Part shown: positions 1-7,049 of the stretch, piece by piece
Position numbering within the stretch: the stretch's first letter is position 1
Layout of the letters: each line of letters starts with the position of its first letter
Source of the DNA: an uncultured Bacteroidales bacterium
GTDB taxonomy: Bacteria > Bacteroidota > Bacteroidia > Bacteroidales > UBA4417
Length of the DNA stretch: 13,644 nt
Reading direction: 5' to 3'
NCBI GenBank assembly: GCA_903917425.1
Contig: CAIXAQ010000314.1
Span: forward strand, 1-13,644
The notes under the pieces: model-generated
What the model saw: only the letters and a program-made list of their open reading frames with translations
What the model was told of the DNA's origin: nothing
Databases searched by the model: none
Program-made: the position numbers and the translations under genes

Positions 1-69
1 CACTAAGCACTAAGCATTAAGCACACAGCACTAAGCACACAGCACTAAGCACACAGCACTAAGCACTAA
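1..69. repeat. 7-bp tandem repeat array (GCACTAA) before mtnA
   Basis: The first 69 bases are a tandem array. The basic unit is GCACTAA (positions 7-13, variant GCATTAA at 14-20). It is combined into a 14-bp higher-order unit, GCACACAGCACTAA, present three times without mismatch at 21-34, 35-48 and 49-62, then a final GCACTAA at 63-69. The array probably continues left of the window, because position 1 starts inside a unit. It ends 3 nt before the ATG of mtnA, so it occupies the place where leader and promoter should be. There are no unique spacers, so it is not a CRISPR array. Heptamer arrays of this general kind are known from cyanobacteria (STRR) and, from memory, are also common between genes of Bacteroidota. 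Confidence 0.93.
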
Positions 70-72
70 AAA

Positions 73-1212
73 ATGAAAGTAGCCGGCAAGTATTACAGAA
101 CTATCTGGATGGATAGTGAGACTGGTTTGGTTAGCATGATTGACCAGAATGCCCTGCCTTTTGCGTTCAATATATTTGTATCCAATACATATCACGATAC
201 CTGTCACGCGATTGTCACCATGATCACCCGGGGAGCAGGTGCCATTGGAGCTGCTGCAGGATTTGCAATGGCGCAGGCTTTTTTGGAAGGCTTTCAAGGC
301 GAAAAAGAGACAAGGCGACAGGGTGAGGAGCGAGGGGCGAAAAAAGACAAGACGACAAGGAGACAAGAAGAGGAGGGAAATACAGAGTATTCGAATGAAC
401 AACTTGCGTTTTTTAAGAACGCCCGGAAAGAAATTGAAGCCACACGTTCAACCGCACGTAACCTCTTTTATGCCACCGAACGAGTATATAATTCGGGATT
501 AATAAGTGTTGAAAATGCTGTACGCGAAGCACAGTTACTGGCAGACGAAAATATTGCGGATGCAAAACAGATAGGCGAATACGGAAGTAAACTTATTCAG
601 AACGGTAGCCGGATTTTAACCCATTGCAATGCCGGATGGCTTGGCTTTGTCGATTACGGAAGCGCTTTGGCACCCTTGTATATTGCAAAAGAGCAAGGTA
701 AAGAGTTTTTCGTTTATGCCGACGAAACCCGTCCTCGGAACCAGGGAGCACGACTTACCGCCTGGGAACTTCAGAATGAAAGCATTCCGCATAAAATTGT
801 TCCCGACAATGCCGGTGCATACCTGATGAGTAAAGGAATGATCGATTTTGTGATCGTTGGTGCCGACCGCATTGCAGCAAATGGCGATACGGCAAATAAA
901 ATCGGAACTTTTGAAAAAGCAATAATCGCAAAGGAATTCGGGATACCGTTTTATGTGGCCGTCCCGTTTTCGACTATCGATTTCTCGCTTACGGATGGCT
1001 CACAAATCCCGATCGAGGAACGAAGCGAAGATGAAGTGCTAACCTATTCCGGCCCGGATCCGGAAGGAGTTATGCATACCATCCGGATGGCCTCGCCCGG
1101 ATCGCATGCAATAAATCCGGCTTTTGATGTCACGCCAGCAAGATTTATTACAGGATTTATAACAGAAAAGGGAATTATAAAACCCATTGAACTGGGCACC
1201 TATAAATCCTAA
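73..1212 (+). CDS. mtnA: S-methyl-5-thioribose-1-phosphate isomerase (methionine salvage)
   Basis: This cytoplasmic enzyme converts 5-methylthioribose-1-phosphate to 5-methylthioribulose-1-phosphate, the ring-opening step of the methionine salvage pathway. The 379-residue product carries the family signatures along its length: the RGAGAIGAAAG motif near residues 53-63, catalytic Cys185 in LTHCNAG, catalytic Asp265 in VGADRIAANGD followed by NKIGT, the PFYVAVPFSTID segment near 292-303, and NPAFDVTPARFITGFITEKG at 348-367. The full set of active-site motifs separates it from eIF2B-type relatives. The ATG at 73 gives the usual family N terminus (MKVAGKYYRTIW). No Shine-Dalgarno is visible, and a tandem repeat array abuts the start. 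It is somewhat longer than typical members (about 345-370 residues). The excess lies at about residues 77-105, where a purine-rich DNA repeat encodes an R/E/K/Q-rich stretch with two TRRQ motifs. Both flanks of the insert align with the family, so the protein is probably functional with an enlarged surface loop. The other methionine-salvage genes are not in the window. Confidence 0.95.
   Translation: MKVAGKYYRTIWMDSETGLVSMIDQNALPFAFNIFVSNTYHDTCHAIVTMITRGAGAIGAAAGFAMAQAFLEGFQGEKETRRQGEERGAKKDKTTRRQEEEGNTEYSNEQLAFFKNARKEIEATRSTARNLFYATERVYNSGLISVENAVREAQLLADENIADAKQIGEYGSKLIQNGSRILTHCNAGWLGFVDYGSALAPLYIAKEQGKEFFVYADETRPRNQGARLTAWELQNESIPHKIVPDNAGAYLMSKGMIDFVIVGADRIAANGDTANKIGTFEKAIIAKEFGIPFYVAVPFSTIDFSLTDGSQIPIEERSEDEVLTYSGPDPEGVMHTIRMASPGSHAINPAFDVTPARFITGFITEKGIIKPIELGTYKS
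299..378 (+). repeat. Purine-rich short repeat inserted in frame within mtnA
   Basis: About 80 bases made almost only of G, A and scattered C on this strand, with recurring GACAAGG / GACAGGG / GAGACAAG units, such as GAGACAAGGCGACAGGG near 306-323 and GACGACAAGGAGACAAG near 350-367. In the mtnA frame this encodes a charged stretch with two TRRQ motifs. The other two forward frames and at least one reverse frame are also open (the reverse reads repeated LSPC), so such a tract can enter a gene without stops if its length is a multiple of three. The boundaries are approximate. The same kind of repeat is, from memory, seen between genes in Bacteroidota and cyanobacteria. Confidence 0.75.
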
Positions 1213-1280
1213 GGTAAAAATACTTCGGGAGGAATTTTAACTTTTTGTACTTCTACCCGGTGCCCTTGAAGCTCAAAAAC

Positions 1281-1321
1281 CCTTCAACATTGAACGCGCA
1301 GCATTTGAACAACTTTGAACT
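1281..1321. repeat. Degenerate TTGAAC short repeats between mtnA and tag
   Basis: The 150-bp gap between mtnA and tag contains several copies of a short motif at irregular spacing: TTCAAC, TTGAAC, TTTGAAC and TTTGAAC. They look like a decayed version of the TTGAACATTGAAC-type tandem repeats. No convincing -33/-7 promoter pair for tag was found: a TACTTTC element at 1344-1350 resembles a -7 box, but the nearest TTTG (1314-1317) is 26 nt away, too far for the 19-21 nt spacing. Confidence 0.45.
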
Positions 1322-1362
1322 CTTAACTAATAAATTAGCTGTCTACTTTCAAATATAATCTT

Positions 1363-1932
1363 ATGCAACAACCCAATACCTGCAACTGGCCCGGAGACGA
1401 CCAACTCATGATAGCATACCACGATACCGAATGGGGCGTTCCCCTGCACGACGATCAGAAACTGTTTGAATTTATGGTTCTTGATGCTTTCCAGGCAGGA
1501 CTTAGTTGGAAAACCATCCTTCACCGAAGGGAAGGATTCAGAGCCGCATTCGATAATTTTGATGCAGTTAAAATTGCTGAGTACGGCGAAGATAAAATCC
1601 AGGAACTGATGCAGGATACACGTATTATCCGGAATCAGCTGAAAATACGATCAACGATAACGAGTGCGCAGGCGTTTCTCAGGGCACAGAAGGAATTCGG
1701 CACTTTCGACCGATACATCTGGCAGTTTACCGGAGGCACAACCATTTATAATAACTGGACGGATCTGAAACAAATTCCTGCAACATCCGCCGAATCGGAT
1801 GCCATGAGCAAAGACCTGGTTAAAAGAGGCTTTAAATTCTGTGGATCAACGATTTGCTACGCGTTTATGCAGGCTGCGGGAATGATTAATGATCATATGG
1901 TTTATTGCATAAAGCATCCTATGAAGGCTTAA
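1363..1932 (+). CDS. tag: DNA-3-methyladenine glycosylase I
   Basis: A base-excision repair enzyme that removes 3-methyladenine from alkylated DNA, leaving an abasic site. The 189-residue length matches the family (E. coli Tag, 187). It aligns from the N terminus (CNWPGDD..MIAYHDTEWGVP) through QAGLSW (residues 44-49) and RGFKFCGSTICYAFMQAAG (155-173) to NDHMVYC. The zinc-snap ligands are all present at the expected spacing: Cys7, His20, His178 and Cys182 (E. coli Cys4, His17, His175, Cys179). Tyr19 matches the base-contacting Tyr16. The position of E. coli Glu38 is Asp41 here (VLDAFQAG), a conservative change that I believe occurs in other Tag proteins. The ATG at 1363 puts the first zinc cysteine at residue 7 and has an A/T-rich leader without Shine-Dalgarno. 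The gene stands 150 bp after mtnA and converges with the giant surface-protein gene downstream, so it is probably transcribed on its own or by read-through from mtnA. Confidence 0.96.
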   Translation: MQQPNTCNWPGDDQLMIAYHDTEWGVPLHDDQKLFEFMVLDAFQAGLSWKTILHRREGFRAAFDNFDAVKIAEYGEDKIQELMQDTRIIRNQLKIRSTITSAQAFLRAQKEFGTFDRYIWQFTGGTTIYNNWTDLKQIPATSAESDAMSKDLVKRGFKFCGSTICYAFMQAAGMINDHMVYCIKHPMKA

Positions 1933-2021
1933 AAACAATAGCCGGAGATTTCACTTTCAAGACAAGTAAAATCCTTATCCACCTTTTTTTATCTTCCTTG
2001 CTGAGCAAGCTATTCATACTT

Positions 2022-2037
2022 CTCTTTCCGGAAAGAG
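2022..2037 (+). terminator. Possible terminator hairpin after tag
   Basis: CTCTTTCCGGAAAGAG is a perfect 16-bp palindrome (6-bp stem around a CCGG loop) in the convergent gap between tag and the giant surface-protein gene. It is followed on the + strand by a pyrimidine-rich stretch (TTCTTCTTCCTTTT) rather than a clean T-run, and on the - strand by no T-run. It may end tag transcription, or it may be a protein-binding palindrome. The rest of the 129-bp gap shows a T7 run at 1984-1990 and a 5-bp hairpin at 1997-2009 with no clear role. Confidence 0.35.
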
Positions 2038-2061
2038 GAATTCTTCTTCCTTTTCATCCTC

Positions 2062-5000
2062 TTATCTAACATCGTTTTTGATCAATTTCAATGATTCGAA
2101 ATATCCGTTAGAATAAATACGTATCAGGTACAACCCATTGTTAAGCTGGTGAATATCGATGCGATTGTTGGATTCGGAAATATCTCCCGACAACACTTTT
2201 TTACCCGAAAGATCACTAATAACGAAGGTACTTGATTGCTTAAGCCCGCCAATAAAAACTTCTTCAGCAGCCGGGTTAGGACCTATGCTCAGTTGGCCTT
2301 TACCTTTAATCAGTTCATGAATTCCAATAGTAGCTTCGGCACCCGGAATTTTATATTCTTCATTCCCAACCTGGTCGGTGGCTATCACATAAAAGCTATA
2401 CTGCCTTGAAGAGTCGGCTATGATTATTTGGGTATCATTTGTTGTGTTTCCAATTGCCAGCCAATCTCCCCCACTCTCCTGGATATACATATTATAATGC
2501 CCGACACCGGAGGATGCGTCGCTTCCTGTAAAAGTAAGATGAATCTCAGGACTGTTCTGAACCCGGGTGGCTGATACAGTGCTTGCCGGAGGCAACGCAT
2601 CCACCATATTTTGCCATGTGTTAGTAACTATGGGCTCATTGTGATCAAAGACAATGGAAGCCCTGTTTTTGATTATGGCACCATCGGCTATGGTTTGTTT
2701 TGGTAACAAAGTAAATGATACCGAACCTTCCCCTTCGGGTATAATATTGTTTGGTGGCAGAAAACCTTCATAAATTGGTATATCTCCCGTGGCTGGATCG
2801 ATAGCCGTAAATTGCCATGAAACTATGCCAGAACCCATATCCAACCTGCCATTTATCCTGACCCGCATTGCCGGAGAAAGGCTATCTTCCAGGACAAATT
2901 CCTGGCGGCCTTTGGGTACAGTATAGGTTCTGTTGGCAATAGTGAAATCGGTAAACTCAAAGGTGCTTATGTCGAATCTGGATACATCCAGGGTGTCAGT
3001 TATTCTCACGATTTGAGCAGCAGCCAGTGCAGTGCCCTTGTTTTCGAAAGTGATTCCGAAATGTTGCCTTTCCTGTTTTAACACGTACCGGTTTGCTCCA
3101 TGGCCTATTGGCCCGGTAATTTCATTAGGGTCGAAGGAGTTTACGGATGAGGTTGTAGTTAATTTAGGTTCCTGTAGAGTCATATCCTTATCCAGGTTTT
3201 TCTTGAGTTCATCTATCTGCGGTTTCAGTTCTGGGCAATCTTTTAAAAGTTGTTCCAGCCGGTTTATCTTATTTTTCAAATCATTCAGATCCTTTCCATC
3301 TTTATAAAGCAGGTGTGCATCTTTAATAAAATTTCTAATATCATTAATGTTTTTCAGATTGTCTTTTGCAAATTCAATGGTACCTTCGCGTGCATTCGGA
3401 TTTTTTGCAATAAAATTACTTATCTGGTCCGATTGACCTTTGAACAGATTATCCGCTCCTTTATCAATCATTTTATCAACTGCTACATCTAATATAGCCC
3501 CTGCTACCTGGGCATTTCCGGCATCAACATTACTATAATAATCTGCCGGTAACGATTCGTCAATGCTATTGGTTACGCCCGAAGCATAGTTGTAAAATGC
3601 ACCCATTGCCTGGCCTAAATTAGCCATGTGTACCGTGGTTCCCTTGGTAGCTTTGGTAAGCCAGCCCACAGGCGACTTCTCCAGCACAGGATTAATACTC
3701 ACCAACTTGTCTAATAAATCGATGGATTCAACAGCCATATTTTCCGATACATCCATCCAACTTCCTGATCCACACGAGCCAAAAAGATTGGGCTTGAAAG
3801 TGTAGGTTATAAAGTCTTTGGCTCCTGTAGAAGCGGTTCGGGCAATCAACGGAATTTCGTATGTACCTCCCGCTGCTATTTTTGGAATCAGAATGAGTTT
3901 CAAATACCCATCGTAGGGTTTTCCGTTAAATGTATCAATCGCCGTAACTGCATTATTGTATGCATCACTATAAAAATGCTGAATATCTTCCCATTTGAAG
4001 TTAAAAGTAGTATCCGCCGCAGTGACGGTATAATTTCCACTCGTGGGTGGCTTGAACCATTTGGTGTCAAATATCAAATCAACCGATTTAGGCCAGATGA
4101 CGGAAACCAGTACCCCTGATGCCATTACATTTCCTTTGTTTCCAACTACCAGTTTCAGATTGGTATTCAGGTTAGTCCTCATTCTCCACGGAGAAACAAT
4201 TTCGGACCAGGTATACGGATATCTGAATGCATTTAACCTGAAACCTCCGGCGAAGACGACGGGCGCCTGACCCGCAATTTCGATTATAACGTCATAGATG
4301 CCTTTTTCGGCGGAATGAAAATTAAAAATGGCATTGAGTTGAACATTATTTTTGAAGGTAGCGAGATGCACCGGAGTAAGTTCAACAGCTCCCATTTTCA
4401 AGGTAACTTTGGTATTCGCATCGAGGCCTCCGCCAAATATTTTAATGATGCCATCACCTCCTACACCTGAAGAATCTGGTGTATAATATTCCACCCCTTT
4501 TATTTCGAAAATAGCGTTCGAGGTGTCTTTCAAATTACAAACGCTGTTCGTCGCAATCAACTGAGCCAGGTAATATCCTTTTGCATAGGTTTTCATGGGA
4601 AATTGTTGAGTACTTGTGGTTCCATCGCCAAAATCCCATAAAAATTTATCCGCATTGGACAATTGAGGTCTGAACCCCACCGTATTTCCCAGCCTTTCGT
4701 GGCTCATATCGGCGTACGGCTGACGATCAACCATTTCAATAGAAAATTTGTAGTTAACGCTTCCATTGGCCGTCCACCTGAGGTAGAACGTATCCAGCAC
4801 GGCACAGTTTAACCAGATGGTATCCCTTTTAAGCTGGCCTGATGGCAATGATACAGAACCGGCAAGTACTTGTGATTTAGAATTATTATACCCGTTAAAA
4901 TACGCCCAGTTAGACGAACCGCTAGTACTACTAAACTCTGCAATTATTTTCAGGCTGCCAACAAATGGAATGGGTGTAATATAAAAATCATCCTGGTCGA

Positions 5001-6324
5001 TATTGCCATTGGACTGGTACCTAACGTGACCATTTTTTGTTTGTTTTAAGCCGGTTTTTATGGCTGTTTCAAAGGTATTGTTGGGTTCGGTATCATTTAT
5101 GCTTGTGTCTGTAATTTCGTAGCTTACATTATATGAAAAAGCGCCCCCTGCCTCAAACATGAAGAATACGGAATCAACGCCCCTGCCATAAACTATAATT
5201 GTATCGAAAACAGTAATGCCGGCAGCTATGGCTGTTGATCCTGAAACATACTTGCCGCCTATTTGCCCAAAGTTGCCTCCGAACACTACTAAATTTAACC
5301 AATTATTTGCACCGGCTGTATTGGTTGCCGACACATAAATTTTTACTGTGCCGTCCTCCGGTGTTTTGGTTCTGTAAAAATCATAATTATCTGTAATGCC
5401 ATTTGCCACGTATTTAATATGACCCGGTTTCACTTCGTGGGGGTTGATGTCGCATGCCCCTGAAAAACTGCCGTTTGGCTCCAAATCGCCGTTCCCCGGA
5501 CCAAGTATTTCATAATTAATATTATACGAAAAGGCGCCCCCTGCTTCAAACATGAAGAATACTGAATCCACGCCTCTTCCATAGATTGTAATAGTATCAA
5601 AAACAGTAATACCGGCAGCAATAGAGGTTGACCCTGAAATATACCTGCCACCTATTTGCCCAAAGTTGCCGCCGAATACCACTAAATTTAGCCAATTATT
5701 TGCCCCGGCTGTATTGGTTGCCGACACATAAATCTTTAATGTGCCGTCATTAGGTGTCTTGGTTTTGTAAAAATCATAATCATCCGAAATGCCGTTTGTA
5801 ACGTATTTGATCAGCCCTGACTTTGTTTCATGCTGGTTAATTAAATTCGCCGAAGCAAAACTGCCATTGGGTTCAACGTCATTAGTACCGGAATCAGTAA
5901 TTTTATATTTAAACTCATACGAAAACATATTACCAGCACTGTACTGGAAGAAAACCGATTCTGCACCTCTTCCATAAAGAATAAGTGTATCATAAACAGT
6001 AGCTCCGGCAGCAATTGATGTTGATCCGGAAATATACCGGCCACCAATTTGGCCGTGGTTGCCTCCAAACACGGTTAATGAAAGCCAACTGAAGGCAGCT
6101 CCCGTATTGGTAGCTTTAACGTATATTGTTACAGTACCGGCGGATGGCAGTTGCGATACAAAATAATCATTATCGGAACCGGAAGAAATATTTCCTGTGA
6201 TGGTATTATCACTTGAGATGTTATTTGCGGTGCCAAAGGAATCGTTCGGTTCCTGCTCAGCAGTCTGAGCAATACTTGCCAAACCTGCTAACAATAAGAA
6301 TAATAGAGTCGTAATTTTTCTCAT
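2062..6324 (-). CDS. Giant multidomain T9SS-secreted surface protein, function unknown
   Basis: A 1420-residue secreted protein without a recognisable catalytic domain. Residues 1-20 form a signal peptide (charged MRK, hydrophobic LLFLLLAGLASIAQ). Four tandem domains of about 131 residues follow (about 25-149, 150-280, 281-411, 412-531). Each opens with EPN(D/G/N) and has a (D/N)YDF-type motif, which resembles bacterial pre-peptidase C-terminal (PPC) beta-sandwiches. A PKD-like domain lies at about 535-608 (FLWDFGDGTTS) and an IPT/TIG-like domain at about 610-698. A beta-rich region at about 700-850 recalls DUF11-like repeats. The segment 855-1053 is largely helical, with a probable coiled coil near 1010-1047, and I do not recognise it. 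A DUF7619-like domain follows (about 1060-1240), with its SFDPNE start and FENKGTA motif. After an Fn3-like domain (about 1243-1332), the T9SS type A sorting tail (about 1343-1420) has the GPNPAAEEVFI and LNNGLYLIRI motifs, predicting export through T9SS and cleavage or surface attachment. The ATG at 6324 is fixed by the signal peptide. A likely promoter lies just upstream. The gene stands alone, convergent with tag. Adhesion or matrix binding is a guess. Confidence 0.9.
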   Translation of the reverse strand: MRKITTLLFLLLAGLASIAQTAEQEPNDSFGTANNISSDNTITGNISSGSDNDYFVSQLPSAGTVTIYVKATNTGAAFSWLSLTVFGGNHGQIGGRYISGSTSIAAGATVYDTLILYGRGAESVFFQYSAGNMFSYEFKYKITDSGTNDVEPNGSFASANLINQHETKSGLIKYVTNGISDDYDFYKTKTPNDGTLKIYVSATNTAGANNWLNLVVFGGNFGQIGGRYISGSTSIAAGITVFDTITIYGRGVDSVFFMFEAGGAFSYNINYEILGPGNGDLEPNGSFSGACDINPHEVKPGHIKYVANGITDNYDFYRTKTPEDGTVKIYVSATNTAGANNWLNLVVFGGNFGQIGGKYVSGSTAIAAGITVFDTIIVYGRGVDSVFFMFEAGGAFSYNVSYEITDTSINDTEPNNTFETAIKTGLKQTKNGHVRYQSNGNIDQDDFYITPIPFVGSLKIIAEFSSTSGSSNWAYFNGYNNSKSQVLAGSVSLPSGQLKRDTIWLNCAVLDTFYLRWTANGSVNYKFSIEMVDRQPYADMSHERLGNTVGFRPQLSNADKFLWDFGDGTTSTQQFPMKTYAKGYYLAQLIATNSVCNLKDTSNAIFEIKGVEYYTPDSSGVGGDGIIKIFGGGLDANTKVTLKMGAVELTPVHLATFKNNVQLNAIFNFHSAEKGIYDVIIEIAGQAPVVFAGGFRLNAFRYPYTWSEIVSPWRMRTNLNTNLKLVVGNKGNVMASGVLVSVIWPKSVDLIFDTKWFKPPTSGNYTVTAADTTFNFKWEDIQHFYSDAYNNAVTAIDTFNGKPYDGYLKLILIPKIAAGGTYEIPLIARTASTGAKDFITYTFKPNLFGSCGSGSWMDVSENMAVESIDLLDKLVSINPVLEKSPVGWLTKATKGTTVHMANLGQAMGAFYNYASGVTNSIDESLPADYYSNVDAGNAQVAGAILDVAVDKMIDKGADNLFKGQSDQISNFIAKNPNAREGTIEFAKDNLKNINDIRNFIKDAHLLYKDGKDLNDLKNKINRLEQLLKDCPELKPQIDELKKNLDKDMTLQEPKLTTTSSVNSFDPNEITGPIGHGANRYVLKQERQHFGITFENKGTALAAAQIVRITDTLDVSRFDISTFEFTDFTIANRTYTVPKGRQEFVLEDSLSPAMRVRINGRLDMGSGIVSWQFTAIDPATGDIPIYEGFLPPNNIIPEGEGSVSFTLLPKQTIADGAIIKNRASIVFDHNEPIVTNTWQNMVDALPPASTVSATRVQNSPEIHLTFTGSDASSGVGHYNMYIQESGGDWLAIGNTTNDTQIIIADSSRQYSFYVIATDQVGNEEYKIPGAEATIGIHELIKGKGQLSIGPNPAAEEVFIGGLKQSSTFVISDLSGKKVLSGDISESNNRIDIHQLNNGLYLIRIYSNGYFESLKLIKNDVR
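4720..6252 (-). repeat. Four tandem PPC-like domain repeats inside the surface protein
   Basis: Four consecutive coding repeats. Copies 2 (5485-5877) and 3 (5092-5484) are exactly 393 bp each and about 79% identical in protein (28 differences in 131 residues by hand count). Residues 51-77 of each copy are identical. The longest exact DNA match I see is 29 nt (5312-5340 and 5705-5733, offset 393). Copy 1 (5878-6252) keeps the GQIGGRYISGSTSIAAG core, and copy 4 (4720-5091) is strongly diverged. Synonymous differences between copies 2 and 3 are frequent, so the duplication is not very recent. Confidence 0.9.
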
Positions 6325-6342
6325 GATATTCGGGGATTATAA

Positions 6343-6380
6343 CGTTACCAATACTAATTTTATATACTCAGTATAACAAG
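6343..6380 (-). promoter_or_regulatory. Likely Bacteroidota-type promoter of the giant surface-protein gene
   Basis: Reading the - strand, CTTG (6380-6377) is followed after 20 nt by TAGTATTG (6356-6349), close to the Bacteroidota sigma consensus TTTG, 19-21 nt, TAnnTTTG (7 of 8 bases in the -7 box). Transcription would start about 15-20 nt before the ATG at 6324, giving a short leader without Shine-Dalgarno. The spacer contains the odd palindrome TATACTgAGTATA (6363-6375), which could be an operator. The assignment rests on the consensus match only. Confidence 0.4.
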
Positions 6381-6800
6381 AAACATATTCATTTGATTGT
6401 AAGTATTATACGGAAAGTGATCTCATGCTATTCGAATTTTGTCCGCCAGATTTATCAAATACAAAATTCAGAGCTTTAGGTTGATTCCGGTATCGATTAT
6501 ACGACGGAATCCGAAACCAGGAAATCATCTTTTATTATAATGCACTGTAACTATGTGTTTTATGGGCCAATAAGCAAATGAACTGCAGACAAATAAGATA
6601 AAAAATAATGTCTTAAAAAACTTAAAGATCTATTGAAGTCACCTGTAGGAATACAAATATATATATAATAAAATACATATCTAAATATAATTCGATATTT
6701 TTTCCGGATTTATAAACATGGTTCAATGATTATCAGGTTAAGAATTCGGTTATTATTCCATTTCCATGGAAAATATTCCGGATTTAGTTGTTTGAAAATT
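6381..6800. other. AT-rich non-coding region with one hairpin
   Basis: No credible gene was found on either strand. At 6483-6511 GATTCCGGTAT pairs with ATAC and CGGAATC around a CGATT loop, an 11-bp stem with a 2-nt bulge; it has no clear T-run and no known role. The stretch 6600-6720 is very A/T-rich, with an alternating AT run near 6654-6669. Beyond this I see nothing. The region lies between the end of the glycan operon and the promoter of the surface-protein gene. Confidence 0.6.
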
Positions 6801-7049
6801 GCTTATCCCTTTCGGTCAAGTTGATATTTTGTTTTACGAATTAATGTCATGAAAGGCCTAAATTTTAATAACCGCCGGTACAACCGGCGGGAAAAAAATG
6901 CAATATTTTGAGCCCTGAAAGGGTTCAACCCCGTTCGGGGCTGATAATATACACTTTATTGTTTCCCGTGAGTTGTACTCACGGTTATTGAAGTTCTCCC
7001 CCTTCGGGGGAAACGCCCTCATTTTGATACTTGACTTAAAGGGATAAGC
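6801..7049. mobile_element. 249-bp hairpin-rich MITE/REP-like element with terminal inverted repeats
   Basis: The ends are imperfect 20-bp inverted repeats: GCTTATCCCTTTcgGTCAAG at 6801-6820, and the reverse complement of GCTTATCCCTTTaaGTCAAG at 7030-7049 (18 of 20 match). Directly outside lie near-identical sequences, AGTTGTTTGAAAATT (6786-6800) and AGTGTTTGAAATT (7050-7062), which could be a decayed target-site duplication. Inside are five compact hairpins: 6872-6890 (8-bp stem, ACA loop), 6911-6925 (AGCCCT/AGGGTT), 6929-6940 (CCCCG/CGGGG), 6966-6984 (8-bp stem, TGT loop) and 6997-7011 (C/G-rich stem, TTC loop). The first and fourth are inverted copies of one another. There is no coding capacity; an open frame across it is an artefact. 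It is probably a non-autonomous element moved by a transposase elsewhere. Similar hairpin arrays with AGCCCTGAAAGGG are, from memory, frequent in Bacteroidota. Confidence 0.6.

Noticed and set aside
1..69. CRISPR array
   Set aside because: The units are 7 or 14 bp, directly tandem and without unique spacers.
31..402. Open frame on the - strand over the start of mtnA with repeated LSPC motifs
   Set aside because: It is the reverse reading of the purine-rich repeat and of mtnA, which is clearly the real gene. Repeat tracts of this type give spurious open frames.
1314..1350. Bacteroidota promoter for tag (TTTG at 1314, TACTTTC at 1344)
   Set aside because: The spacing of 26 nt is outside 19-21 nt and the -7 box matches only 6 of 8 positions.
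1948..1990. Terminator formed by ATTTCACTT/AAGTAAAAT and the T7 run
   Set aside because: The stem contains a mismatch, is A/T-rich and is separated from the T-run by 11 nt.
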